NCBI GenBank assembly: GCA_929200175.1
Contig: CAKMYR010000005.1
Span: 1-24,902 of the forward strand
Direction of reading: 5' to 3'
Length of the DNA: 24,902 nt
Source of the DNA: an uncultured Gammaproteobacteria bacterium
GTDB lineage: Bacteria; Pseudomonadota; Gammaproteobacteria; PS1; Pseudothioglobaceae
This document shows positions 7,177-15,528 of the stretch, piece after piece. Under the pieces are notes generated by a model. It saw only the letters and a program-made list of their open reading frames with translations, was not told where the DNA came from and searched no databases. The position numbers and the translations under genes were made by a program. The number at the start of each line of letters is the position of its first letter. Positions within the stretch are counted from its first letter, which is position 1.

Positions 7177-8394
7177 ATGAGCATTGAATTTGAAATTTCT
7201 AATAAATATTTACGCTCAAATCGTAAAAATATTATTGGCGTTTCAATTTTTAGTTTAATTTTTGCAGTGATAACTCTAGTAACTGTTTTATCTGTTATGA
7301 ATGGCTTTCACAAAGAAATTAGAAATAGTATCCTAAATGCAATATCTCATTCTTACATAGCTGAAAAAAATAAAGATTTAAGTAATTGGCAACAGGTAAT
7401 AACTAAAATTAATCAAAATAAACAAGTTATAGGCTCTTCTCCATATATTGAAAAATATGCGTTGGTAGTATCTGATATTGATGCAAGAGGGGTTCAAGTA
7501 CGTGGAATTGAACCAAATTTAGAAAAAAGCACTTCTATTTTTTTACAAAAAAATGGATTTAAAGAATCAGATTTATCAAAATCTAATATTGTTATAGGTG
7601 AAGGTCTAGCTAGGCAATTAAACCTTTTCATTGGAGATAAAATTACTCTTTTAACACCTAAAATAAATTCTAATATAATAGGAATACAACCAAGATTTAA
7701 AAAATTTACTATTAGTCATATTTTTGAAGCAGGAACAAGAGAATACGATAGTAATCTAGTATTAATACAATTAGAACAAGCACAAAAATTATACTTAATG
7801 CAAGATAAAGTATCTGGCATTAGGATAAGAGTAGCAGATTTATTTAAAGCTAAAGAAATAACTAATAACATTTTAGCAAGCCTTCCAGGCAATTATTACG
7901 GAATTGACTGGACTAGTCAAAAATCTAATTTTATTAAAGCCCTTCAATTAGAAAAGCAAATGATTGCGGTAATTCTATTTTTAATAATTGCAGTTGCTAT
8001 TTTTAATATTATTTCTACTACGACTATGGTGGTTAATGAAAAAAGGACTGATATAGCTATTTTAAAAACTATTGGCATGACCCCAAAAAGAATTATTAAA
8101 ATATTTTTTTATCAAGCCTTAACAATTGGCGCTATTGGGATAAGTATAGGTGTTATATTAGGAATTATATTAGCTATTAATATTGGCTCAATTGTTAATT
8201 TTATTGAATTAATTATTGGTTTTAAGTTTTTTCCAGATGATGTGTTTTATATAAATCGCTTCCCATCTGAAATTCAATTATATGACATTATAACTATAAT
8301 AATTGGCACCATTTTGTTGGTTATTATTGCCTCTATTTATGCTGCTAAAAATGCTGGTAAGGTCAAAATTGCTGAGTTGTTAAATAATGAATAA
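7177..8394 (+). CDS. Lipoprotein-releasing ABC transporter permease (LolC/LolE family)
   Basis: An FtsX-like inner-membrane permease (405 residues) of the LolCDE machine, which extracts outer-membrane lipoproteins and hands them to LolA. One transmembrane helix lies at about 18-40, followed by MNGFHKEIRNSIL, typical of LolC/E. A large periplasmic domain spans about 45-260, and three C-terminal helices occur at about 262-285, 310-335 and 365-392. MTPKRIIKIFF near the coupling helix also fits. Only one permease gene precedes lolD, and none follows, so a homodimeric single-permease (LolF-type) arrangement is likely unless a second copy lies elsewhere. It overlaps lolD by 8 bases. I leave the symbol blank because LolC, LolE and LolF cannot be told apart here. 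Confidence 0.9.
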   Translation: MSIEFEISNKYLRSNRKNIIGVSIFSLIFAVITLVTVLSVMNGFHKEIRNSILNAISHSYIAEKNKDLSNWQQVITKINQNKQVIGSSPYIEKYALVVSDIDARGVQVRGIEPNLEKSTSIFLQKNGFKESDLSKSNIVIGEGLARQLNLFIGDKITLLTPKINSNIIGIQPRFKKFTISHIFEAGTREYDSNLVLIQLEQAQKLYLMQDKVSGIRIRVADLFKAKEITNNILASLPGNYYGIDWTSQKSNFIKALQLEKQMIAVILFLIIAVAIFNIISTTTMVVNEKRTDIAILKTIGMTPKRIIKIFFYQALTIGAIGISIGVILGIILAINIGSIVNFIELIIGFKFFPDDVFYINRFPSEIQLYDIITIIIGTILLVIIASIYAAKNAGKVKIAELLNNE

Positions 8395-9091
8395 TATTAT
8401 AAGCTGTAGCGAAGTTTTCTATAATTACAATAATTCTTTTAAAAAAAAGAATGATTTAAGTAATATAAAAAAAACTACATCAGTACTAAAAGGAATTGAT
8501 TTATCAATTAATAAAGGTGAATCAGTTGCTATTATTGGAGAATCTGGCTGTGGTAAATCAACACTTTTAAACTTATTAGGAGCTATAGACAAACCTAGTA
8601 GCGGCAAAATATTAATTAATAATACTGATATCACTAAACTTAATGAAGAGCAAACTACTAAAATTAGAGCTGATAATTTAAGTTTTATTTATCAGTTTTA
8701 TCATTTATTGAAAACCTTTAGCGCTATTGAAAATGTAATGATGCCGCTTTTGATAAAAGGAATTGATAAAAATAAAGCTAAAGAAAAATCAAAAAATATG
8801 CTATTTAAAGTTGGGCTTGAAAATAAAGCTGAACATCTACCTAATAATCTTTCTGGTGGTGAGCGTCAAAGAGTAGCAATCGCTAGAGCATTAATAACTA
8901 ATCCTAGCTGTTTACTAGCAGATGAACCAACAGGCAATTTAGATGCGAAAAATGCAAAATCTATAATAGAAACTATTATTGAATTAAATCAACAACAAGA
9001 ACTAGCAATGGTTATAGTTACTCATGATGAAAAAATTGCAGAAAAAATGGATAGAATATTAATACTGTCAGATGGAAAATTACAACAGTAA
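8387..9091 (+). CDS. lolD: Lipoprotein-releasing ABC transporter ATP-binding protein LolD
   Basis: The ATPase subunit (234 residues) that drives lipoprotein extraction by the preceding permease. Walker A is GESGCGKST at 51-59, the Q-loop is at Gln103 in FIYQFYHLL (LolD-type wording), the signature is LSGGERQR at 155-162, Walker B is CLLADE at 175-180 followed by PTGNLD, and the switch His213 is in VTHD. An insert of charged residues at about 17-32 before SVLKGIDLS is longer than in E. coli LolD. The ATG is inside the last codons of the permease gene (8-base overlap), so expression is coupled. Confidence 0.94.
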   Translation: MNNIISCSEVFYNYNNSFKKKNDLSNIKKTTSVLKGIDLSINKGESVAIIGESGCGKSTLLNLLGAIDKPSSGKILINNTDITKLNEEQTTKIRADNLSFIYQFYHLLKTFSAIENVMMPLLIKGIDKNKAKEKSKNMLFKVGLENKAEHLPNNLSGGERQRVAIARALITNPSCLLADEPTGNLDAKNAKSIIETIIELNQQQELAMVIVTHDEKIAEKMDRILILSDGKLQQ

Positions 9092-9130
9092 ATTATTAGT
9101 TATTAGAATATAAATAAACTTATTATTACA

Positions 9131-10261
9131 CTAGCCTAAAAACTGAATCATAATTCCAGCAGCAATAGCAGAGCCAATAACTCCTGCTACATTAGGACCC
9201 ATAGCGTGCATTAATAAAAAATTATTAGGGTTAGCTTCTAATCCAACCTTATTAGTAACACGAGCAGCCATAGGAACTGCAGAAACTCCAGCAGAGCCTA
9301 TTAATGGATTAATCTTATTTTTGCTAAAAAGATTAATAATTTTTGCCATAAGCAAGCCACAAGCAGTACCAATTGCAAATGCAAACATTCCTAGTAATAA
9401 AATACCTATAGTATCAAACCGTAAAAAACTATCAGCCATTAATTTAGAACCAACTGCTAATCCTAAAAATATTGTTACAATATTAATCAATGCATTTTGC
9501 ACAGTATCACTTAAGCGGTCTACTACTCCTGATTCTTTCATTAAATTACCAAATGCAAACATTCCTAGCAAAGGAGCAGCGTCAGGTAACAATAATGCTA
9601 TTAAAATTAAAAACATTATAGGAAAAACAATTTTTTCTGTCTTTGATACATGGCGTAATTGCACCATTTCAATTTGTCTTTCTTTTTTCGTGGTCAATGC
9701 ACGCATAATAGGAGGCTGAATAAGTGGAACTAATGCCATATAAGAGTATGAAGCTACTGCTATTGCCCCTAATAATTCAGGAGATAATTTTGAAGCAACA
9801 TAAATACTAGTAGGGCCATCAGCACCGCCTATAATTCCAATTGCAGCAGCATCTTGTAAACTAAAATCAAAAACCCCTACTGCAGTTAAAAAGACAGCGC
9901 CTAATAATGTAGTAAAAATACCAAATTGAGCAGCTGCTCCCAATAATAAAGTCTTAGGATTACTAAGCAGTGGACCAAAATCAGTAAGTGCACCTACTCC
10001 CATAAAGATAATTAGTGGAAAAGCTCCTGATTCAATTCCAACTTGATAAAAAATATGCAATATACCACTATCAACTGCAAGATTAGCTCCAGGAATATTA
10101 CTCAAAATAGTACCAAATCCAATCGGCAATAATAGTAACGGCTCAAATTTTTTTACTATAGCTAAAAATAATAATAATATGCCAATTAACAGCATTATTC
10201 CTTGACCCCAAGTCAATTGATATAATCCTGTATTAATCCAAATAGAATTTAATAATTCCAT
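9131..10261 (-). CDS. oadB: Na+-translocating oxaloacetate decarboxylase beta subunit OadB
   Basis: A polytopic inner-membrane protein (376 residues). It decarboxylates carboxybiotin on the alpha subunit and pumps Na+ outward with the energy. The hallmark IIGGADGPT is at 143-151, with the key Asp148 corresponding to the essential Asp203 of the Klebsiella enzyme. SYSYMALVPLIQPPIM follows near 171-186. The second conserved block NPLIGSAGVSAVPMAARV lies in the C-terminal third. The family is shared with glutaconyl-CoA and methylmalonyl-CoA decarboxylase beta subunits, but the OadA-type alpha subunit next door fixes the substrate as oxaloacetate. The ATG follows the oadA stop by 5 bases. Confidence 0.94.
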   Translation of the reverse strand: MELLNSIWINTGLYQLTWGQGIMLLIGILLLFLAIVKKFEPLLLLPIGFGTILSNIPGANLAVDSGILHIFYQVGIESGAFPLIIFMGVGALTDFGPLLSNPKTLLLGAAAQFGIFTTLLGAVFLTAVGVFDFSLQDAAAIGIIGGADGPTSIYVASKLSPELLGAIAVASYSYMALVPLIQPPIMRALTTKKERQIEMVQLRHVSKTEKIVFPIMFLILIALLLPDAAPLLGMFAFGNLMKESGVVDRLSDTVQNALINIVTIFLGLAVGSKLMADSFLRFDTIGILLLGMFAFAIGTACGLLMAKIINLFSKNKINPLIGSAGVSAVPMAARVTNKVGLEANPNNFLLMHAMGPNVAGVIGSAIAAGIMIQFLG

Positions 10262-10266
10262 GCTAA

Positions 10267-12102
10267 TTATGCTAATGTTAATAATGCTTGCCCAGCATTA
10301 ATTAAGTCACCCTCTTTAACTTTAACTTCAGTAACAACACCATCTCTATTTGCCTTAATTTCTGTTTCCATTTTCATAGCTTCAAGCAAAATAAAAACAT
10401 CACCTTTAGCAACTTTTTGCATAGGCTTAACCATTACTCTAAATACATTTCCAGATAAAGGAGAGTTGATTTCTTCTCCACCAGAAATATTTTCTTCGGT
10501 TATGATTTGTTTTTCTGTACTTTTTACATCATCTTTATCTTTATCATTAGTAGCAGATGATGGCTTCATTGAAGTTATTTCTCCAGCACAAACACTTACA
10601 GAGTAAGAATTGCCTTTAAAAGATACAGTATATGTAGCATCTTCATCTTTAGATTCATCAGTTACGATACTTTTTTCAGGGGCTTTTTCAAAAAAATCAG
10701 GATTATCGCGATTTTCTAAAAATTTAGTACCAACTTGAGGAAATAATGCATAGGTTAATAAATCATCAATTTTATTCTTAGCTAGTTTAATTTTTTTATC
10801 AGCAACAACCTTATCAAATTCTTGCTCTAAAGTATTTATTTCTGGCGAGATATTGTCAGCAGGTCTGCAAGTAATTGGCTTATTTCCTTCTAATACTTTA
10901 TCCTGTAAAGCAATATCTACTTGAGCAGGGGTTGCTCCATATTCACCTTTTAATATTCCAGATGCTTCTTTAGTAATAGTTTTATAACGCTCTCCTGCCA
11001 ATACATTTAATACTGATTGTGTGCCTACAATTTGTGAAGTAGGAGTAACTAGAGGAATATAGCCTAAATCTTTTCTAACTTTAGGAATTTCTTCTAATAC
11101 CTCATCCATCTTATCTACGGCATTTTGCTCTTTTAATTGATTTTCCATATTAGTAAGCATTCCACCTGGTACTTGAGAAAGTAAAATTCTTGAATCAACT
11201 CCTCTTAAAGAACCTTCAAACCTAGCATATTTAAGACGAACTTCTCTAAAATATGAATCAATATCTTCTAATTTTTTCAAATCAAGATCAGTTTTTCTAG
11301 GACTATTTGCCAAAATAGAAACTATTGAATTAGTAGCACTATGACCATAAGTCATACTCATAGAGCCAATTGCTGTATCAACTCTATCAATTCCAGCCTC
11401 AACTGACTTAATAATACTAGCAGTAGATAATCCAGTAGTAGCATGAGCATGCAGCTGAATTGGAATATTAATAGTTGCTTTTAATTCTTTGACTAATTCA
11501 TAAGCAACATAAGGCTGTAATAATCCAGCCATATCTTTTATACAAAGAGAATTAGCTCCCATATCTTCAATTTGTTTAGCCATATCAAGCCAAGTTTGAA
11601 TTGTATGTACCGGACTTACTGTATAAGATATAGTGCCTTGAGCATGATTTTCTAATTTAATAACTTGATTAATTGCAGTCTTTAAATTACGCACATCATT
11701 CATAGCGTCAAATATACGAAATACACTAACTCCGTTTTCAACACTTCTGTCAATAAATTTTCTTACTACATCATCGCTATAATGCCTATAACCTAATAAA
11801 TTTTGACCTCTAAGCAACATTTGTTGTGGAGTATTAGGCATTACATCTCTTATTTCTCTTATTCTATCCCATGGATCCTCACCTAAATAACGGATGCAAG
11901 AATCAAATGTAGCCCCTCCCCATGACTCCATTGACCAATAACCAATTTTGTCTAATTTGTCTGCTATTGGCAACATATCGTCAATACGCATACGCGTAGC
12001 CAATAATGATTGATGAGCATCTCTAAAAACAAGCTCAGTAATTTCTACTTTTTTAGTATTCATATCATGTTTTTCTTTTAAGTTTTTCAAAAAATTAAAC
12101 AT
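10267..12102 (-). CDS. oadA: Oxaloacetate decarboxylase alpha subunit OadA (biotin-dependent)
   Basis: A cytoplasmic subunit (611 residues) that transfers the carboxyl of oxaloacetate to biotin, yielding pyruvate. The N-terminal carboxyltransferase TIM barrel holds the metal-site residues: Asp28 in VFRDAHQS, the lysine of SLCIKDMAGLL, and the histidines of QLHAHATTG. A conserved PYC_OADA region follows. A charged low-complexity linker precedes the C-terminal biotinyl domain with biotin Lys577 in EAMKM. There is no biotin carboxylase domain, which separates it from full pyruvate carboxylase; a PycB role is the main alternative. The start at Met1 has a GAGGAG ribosome site inside the end of oadG. 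The internal Met14 lacks one. The first 16 residues extend beyond the usual family start. Confidence 0.93.
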   Translation of the reverse strand: MFNFLKNLKEKHDMNTKKVEITELVFRDAHQSLLATRMRIDDMLPIADKLDKIGYWSMESWGGATFDSCIRYLGEDPWDRIREIRDVMPNTPQQMLLRGQNLLGYRHYSDDVVRKFIDRSVENGVSVFRIFDAMNDVRNLKTAINQVIKLENHAQGTISYTVSPVHTIQTWLDMAKQIEDMGANSLCIKDMAGLLQPYVAYELVKELKATINIPIQLHAHATTGLSTASIIKSVEAGIDRVDTAIGSMSMTYGHSATNSIVSILANSPRKTDLDLKKLEDIDSYFREVRLKYARFEGSLRGVDSRILLSQVPGGMLTNMENQLKEQNAVDKMDEVLEEIPKVRKDLGYIPLVTPTSQIVGTQSVLNVLAGERYKTITKEASGILKGEYGATPAQVDIALQDKVLEGNKPITCRPADNISPEINTLEQEFDKVVADKKIKLAKNKIDDLLTYALFPQVGTKFLENRDNPDFFEKAPEKSIVTDESKDEDATYTVSFKGNSYSVSVCAGEITSMKPSSATNDKDKDDVKSTEKQIITEENISGGEEINSPLSGNVFRVMVKPMQKVAKGDVFILLEAMKMETEIKANRDGVVTEVKVKEGDLINAGQALLTLA

Positions 12103-12106
12103 AACT

Positions 12107-12331
12107 TTATGCTCCTCTATGCATTTTTATCGCCTGTTCAATAATAAATTTAGTTTCTTCGTCAATCTCATTTACACCAGAGTTATCATCTTTATTTTTT
12201 GGCTGTTGGTTTTTATTAATAATAAATGACATAAATTTAACAGAAAAAACTAATAGCGTCAAAAATACAAATACAAAACCCATCCCAAATGCTGTTAAAT
12301 TTATAGCCGAATATATTAATTCTGTTTCCAT
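12107..12331 (-). CDS. oadG: Oxaloacetate decarboxylase gamma subunit OadG
   Basis: A small membrane subunit (74 residues) that assembles alpha and beta subunits of the sodium pump. One transmembrane helix lies at about 10-37, followed by a polar, acidic tail ending IEQAIKMHRGA, where the histidine is the likely remnant of the metal-binding C-terminus. Position as the first gene of oadGAB, and the four bases between its stop and the oadA start, support the call more than the weakly conserved sequence does. The gene begins 30 bases after the 3' end of tRNA-Leu, without a hairpin terminator between them. Confidence 0.87.
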   Translation of the reverse strand: METELIYSAINLTAFGMGFVFVFLTLLVFSVKFMSFIINKNQQPKNKDDNSGVNEIDEETKFIIEQAIKMHRGA

Positions 12332-12361
12332 TTTAATTCAATATTAAATTTACATAAAAAT

Positions 12362-12448
12362 TGGTACCGATGGACGGACTTGAACCGTCACTCCCGTGAA
12401 GGAACTGGATTTTGAATCCAGCGTGTCTACCAATTTCACCACATCGGC
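12362..12448 (-). tRNA. tRNA-Leu (anticodon CAA)
   Basis: An 87-base class II tRNA. The acceptor stem pairs GCCGATG with CATCGGT (one G-U). The D-arm region is followed by a 5-bp anticodon stem (CTGGA/TCCAG) holding the loop TTCAAAA, so the anticodon is CAA, reading UUG. A long variable arm (leucine type) and a T-arm with the GACGG/CCGTC stem and TTCAAGT loop follow. The 3' CCA is encoded (12362-12364). It lies between infA and oadG on the same strand. Confidence 0.97.
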
Positions 12449-12516
12449 ATTTTTAATTACTCCACAGTCACGACACACAAATTACAATTATTTTTATAGT
12501 ACAAAATTACAATAAA

Positions 12517-12735
12517 TTATTTATGTCTAAATATGATTCTGGCTTTAGTTAAATCATAAGGCGTCATTTCTACTGTAACCCTATCTCCTGGCAATACGCG
12601 TATATAATGCTTACGAATTTTACCAGAAATATGAGCCAAAACACTATGGCCATTCTCAAGCTCAACCTTAAAAGTAGTATTTGGTAATTTCTCTTTAACT
12701 AAACCTTCTAATTCAATATAGTCACTTTTTGACAT
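12517..12735 (-). CDS. infA: Translation initiation factor IF-1
   Basis: A 72-residue OB-fold protein that binds the ribosomal A-site region of 16S rRNA and helps IF-2 and IF-3 in initiation. It matches the family almost end to end: IELEGLVKEKLPNTTFKVEL, GHSVLAHISGKIRKHYIRV, LPGDRVTVEMTPYDLTKARI and the final RH(K/R). The length is exactly the usual one. It is followed on the same strand by tRNA-Leu and oadGAB. Confidence 0.97.
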   Translation of the reverse strand: MSKSDYIELEGLVKEKLPNTTFKVELENGHSVLAHISGKIRKHYIRVLPGDRVTVEMTPYDLTKARIIFRHK

Positions 12736-12894
12736 AAAATTATAATACTTATAGCTACAAAGTTGTCATTTTACCTAATTTTTAAGACCAAATATATTTT
12801 AATGGTTTGGCAATTAATAAAGTTTAAGTAAAATTAAATATGGAATTTAACTAAACTTAACTATAATCTTACCTTTTAACAAAATTTGATGTAA
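12736..12894. promoter_or_regulatory. Divergent promoter region between infA and metF
   Basis: A 159-base AT-rich gap between divergent genes. Toward metF, a perfect TATAAT at 12862-12867 lies 27 bases before the ATG, with no convincing -35. Toward infA, an ATGACA-like -35 with TATTAT/TATAAT sits so close to the ATG that a leader would be only a few bases long. No riboswitch (cobalamin or SAM type) is visible before metF. A small imperfect CCAAA/TTTGG inverted repeat near 12788-12810 has no obvious role. Confidence 0.45.
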
Positions 12895-13722
12895 ATGAAA
12901 ATAAGTTTTGAATTTTTTCCTCAAACAACCAAACAAGGCAAGCAATCTTTATTACAAGTTAGTAAAGAATTATCTGTTGTTAAACCAGAATATTTTTCTG
13001 TTACCTCTGGTGCTGGAGGCAGTACTAAAAACGCAACTTTTGGAACTGTATCTGCACTAAAAGATAATAATACTATTGGCATAACTCCACACTTATCTTG
13101 TATAGGCTCTTCAAAAAAACAAATAACGAACTTACTTGATAAATATAAATCTTTAGGAATTAAGCGCTTGATAGTGCTTCGAGGTGATATTCCTTCTGGA
13201 GTAAGAGATGTTTATGATTTTAATTATGCTAATAAATTAGTAGAATTTATAAAAAATAATCACAACAACTACTTTCACTTATCAGTTGCAGCATATCCAG
13301 AAATTCATCCACAAGCTAAAGATGCTAAAGATGATATTTATAATTTTGTAAATAAAGTAAAAGCTGGGGCGAATAATGCTATAACTCAATATTTTTATAA
13401 TCCAGATGCTTATTTTAGATTTTGTGATGAGGTAGCAAAACTTGGAGTAACAATTCCAATTGTCCCCGGTATTATGCCAATTACTAATTATAAGCAATTA
13501 ACTAGATTTTCTAATAATTGTGGAGCTGATATTCCTAAATGGATTTTAGAAAGATTAAAACTATATGAAAATAATCTGCAAGATTTAACTTTGTTTGGAA
13601 TAGAAGTAGTATCAAAACTTTGCCAAACTCTAAAATCTAATGGAGTTGATAACTTTCATTTTTATTCTATGAATAAATCTTGGCCAGCTATTGAGATTGT
13701 TAATAATATAAATGACAACTAA
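12895..13722 (+). CDS. metF: Methylenetetrahydrofolate reductase (MetF family)
   Basis: A cytoplasmic flavoprotein of 275 residues that reduces 5,10-methylene-THF to 5-methyl-THF for methionine synthesis. The TIM-barrel family marks are present: ISFEFFPQ at 3-10, HLSCIGSS, LRGDIP (the conserved RGD turn), YPEIHP, ITQYFYNPDAYFRF and VPGIMPITNY, then a C-terminal GVDNFHFYSMN. The length matches the short bacterial MetF. The first block reads FEFFPQTT instead of the usual FEFFPPKT. It stands alone, divergent from infA and convergent with hemD, and shares the folate pathway with folD elsewhere in the window. Confidence 0.93.
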   Translation: MKISFEFFPQTTKQGKQSLLQVSKELSVVKPEYFSVTSGAGGSTKNATFGTVSALKDNNTIGITPHLSCIGSSKKQITNLLDKYKSLGIKRLIVLRGDIPSGVRDVYDFNYANKLVEFIKNNHNNYFHLSVAAYPEIHPQAKDAKDDIYNFVNKVKAGANNAITQYFYNPDAYFRFCDEVAKLGVTIPIVPGIMPITNYKQLTRFSNNCGADIPKWILERLKLYENNLQDLTLFGIEVVSKLCQTLKSNGVDNFHFYSMNKSWPAIEIVNNINDN

Positions 13723-13729
13723 ATAAAAA

Positions 13730-13744
13730 TTGTTAAAATAACAA
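13730..13744 (-). terminator. Weak AT-rich hairpin after hemD
   Basis: Read on the minus strand, a TTGTTA/TAACAA stem with a TTT loop is followed by a T-rich stretch (TTTTTATTT). It lies in the 26-base gap between the convergent metF and hemD genes. Six mostly A-T pairs make a weak stem, so this is a tentative hemD terminator. Confidence 0.3.
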
Positions 13745-13748
13745 AAAA

Positions 13749-14477
13749 TTAAATAGCTTTACTAACAGCTTCAACTATAGAGTTATCATTCATTTTTGTT
13801 GTTACTAAAATCTTTTTAAATCCTACAGATTGGGCGTAAGCTTTTATTCTGTCGCTTAAAACTATAAGCGGATAATTTTTAATTTTTGGTAAATAATTTA
13901 TATCTATTTGTTTTATAAGCTCAATCATACTAGCTAAATTCTCAACGCTGGTAATTGTGATTACTCCTTTATTATTTAAAAATTCAATCAATGATTTTTT
14001 ATGAAGATTTTCTAATTTAGCTGTTATTCTTTGATATACATTGACATATTCAACTTCATTATTATTTTTTAATAATCCTGCTTTTAGAGTTTTTCTGCCT
14101 CCGTATCCTCTAAAAATTAAAATTGATTTATTGGAAAAACTTTTTAGATGTTCAGTTGCTAATAAAGATTCGCTAGAGGCTTTATCTTGAGGATAACAAT
14201 CAACTTTGATATTATGCTTTTCCAATCTTTTAGCGCTAGTATTACCAATAGCAAATATGGTGCAATTTTTAGTATCAAGTTGATTAAAAATTTCAACCCC
14301 GTAATCAACGGCATTGACACTAATAAAAATAACTGCATCATAATGTTTTTTTAAAGGAAAATTTTGTAATGGTATAATTTTTAAACTAGGAAACAAAAGT
14401 GGAGTATAACCTTTTAAATTAGATAAATATTCTAAATTTTTAGCTTGAGATAAAGCTCTGGTAATTAAAACTTTCAA
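13749..14477 (-). CDS. hemD: Uroporphyrinogen-III synthase HemD
   Basis: A cytoplasmic enzyme of 242 residues that closes hydroxymethylbilane to uroporphyrinogen III with inversion of ring D, in haem and sirohaem synthesis. The family is low in sequence conservation, but VLITRA at the start, FISVNAVDYG, FAIGNTSAKRL, LIFRGYGGR, VNVYQR and ITSVENLASM are in the right order. The start is a TTG: an in-frame TGA lies one codon upstream of it (separated by ATT), and VLITR must be the N-terminus by comparison with E. coli HemD. No Shine-Dalgarno is seen. hemC is not adjacent; the gene stands alone. Confidence 0.9.
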   Translation of the reverse strand: MKVLITRALSQAKNLEYLSNLKGYTPLLFPSLKIIPLQNFPLKKHYDAVIFISVNAVDYGVEIFNQLDTKNCTIFAIGNTSAKRLEKHNIKVDCYPQDKASSESLLATEHLKSFSNKSILIFRGYGGRKTLKAGLLKNNNEVEYVNVYQRITAKLENLHKKSLIEFLNNKGVITITSVENLASMIELIKQIDINYLPKIKNYPLIVLSDRIKAYAQSVGFKKILVTTKMNDNSIVEAVSKAI

Positions 14478-14583
14478 AATTCAAATGATCAATGTATAAA
14501 AAAATAAAATAAGAACTATTTATTATGATAAACAAATTATATTGTAAATATACTATAACATGCATTATTTTTTATTATAAATA

Positions 14584-15528
14584 ATGTCTATCATACTATT
14601 AATAATTGCCTTATTATCTGGTTTTTTGCTTTTAATTTTAAGTGCAAATAAATTTGTAGAAAATGGAGCAAAAACTGCTAGCATTTTTAATGTATCTCCG
14701 CTCGTTATTGGATTAATAATACTTGGGTTTGGCACTTCTGCACCAGAAATATTAATATCAATATTATCAGCTTTAGATGGCAATAATAGCTTAGGTATTG
14801 GCAATGCTATTGGATCTAATATTCTTAATATATCTTTAGTATTGGGACTTAGTGCTTTTTTGCACCCTATTAAAGTAATAGAAAATAATAAAAAAGAATG
14901 GTTATTTTTAGCGATAGCAACAATTTGTGCTGGCTTTTTATTATATGATCAAGTACTTAGCAGAATAGATGGCATAATTTTATTTTTACTGTTGCTGGCT
15001 TTTTTTATTTACGCATTCAAGCAAGTTAAAAACCCTAATCAAAAATTAGATAATTTAGATTATAGTGTTGATAAAAAACAAAATAAAAAAATTTTATTTA
15101 GTTTAGTTTTTAGCTTAATAATATTGATATTAAGCGCCAAAATTATAGTATGGAGTAGCGTTGAAATCGCTAAAATCTTTAATGTTTCTGACTTAATTAT
15201 TGGCCTTACAGTTATTTCTTTAGGTACAAGCTTGCCAGAATTAGCTTTGTCAATAGCAAGTATTATAAAAAAACAATATGCAATATTGGTTGGCAATATT
15301 ATAGGATCAAATTTTTTTAATACTGTTGCTGTTCTTGCTTTACCCGGCATTATAAATCCTGACAAAATACCAATAGAAGTCATAAATAGAGATTATGTTA
15401 TTATGCTATTTTTAACAATTTTATTTTTTATTTTTTCTTATAAATTTAATAAAGAAAGAATTATTAATCGTTTAAGTGGCTTTGTTTTTCTTGTTATATT
15501 TAGTTTTTATATGTGGATGCTATTTTGA
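14584..15528 (+). CDS. Calcium/sodium antiporter (CaCA family, YrbG-like)
   Basis: An inner-membrane exchanger of 314 residues with about ten hydrophobic helices in two inverted halves. Each half carries the family's alpha repeat: GFGTSAPEILIS in the first half and SLGTSLPELALS in the second, and each is followed by a G(N)xIGSNxxN motif (GNAIGSNILN, GNIIGSNFFN). The acidic residues of both repeats that bind Ca2+/Na+ are intact. The family moves Ca2+ or K+ against Na+. A Na+-coupled role would fit the oadGAB sodium pump nearby, but that link is inference. tsaE begins inside its 3' end. Confidence 0.9.
   Translation: MSIILLIIALLSGFLLLILSANKFVENGAKTASIFNVSPLVIGLIILGFGTSAPEILISILSALDGNNSLGIGNAIGSNILNISLVLGLSAFLHPIKVIENNKKEWLFLAIATICAGFLLYDQVLSRIDGIILFLLLLAFFIYAFKQVKNPNQKLDNLDYSVDKKQNKKILFSLVFSLIILILSAKIIVWSSVEIAKIFNVSDLIIGLTVISLGTSLPELALSIASIIKKQYAILVGNIIGSNFFNTVAVLALPGIINPDKIPIEVINRDYVIMLFLTILFFIFSYKFNKERIINRLSGFVFLVIFSFYMWMLF

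Noticed and set aside
9321..9719. 132-codon plus-strand frame antisense to oadB
   Set aside because: It mirrors highly conserved OadB sequence; no homology or start signal is seen.
10267..12102. Full pyruvate carboxylase
   Set aside because: There is no biotin carboxylase domain, and OadG and OadB genes are directly adjacent.
12736..12894. Possible SAM or cobalamin riboswitch before metF
   Set aside because: No conserved aptamer blocks are seen, and the likely leader after the TATAAT is only about 20 bases.
15060..15383. 107-codon minus-strand frame antisense to the Na+/Ca2+ exchanger gene
   Set aside because: The exchanger's second alpha repeat is encoded here on the plus strand; the antisense frame has no recognisable motifs.
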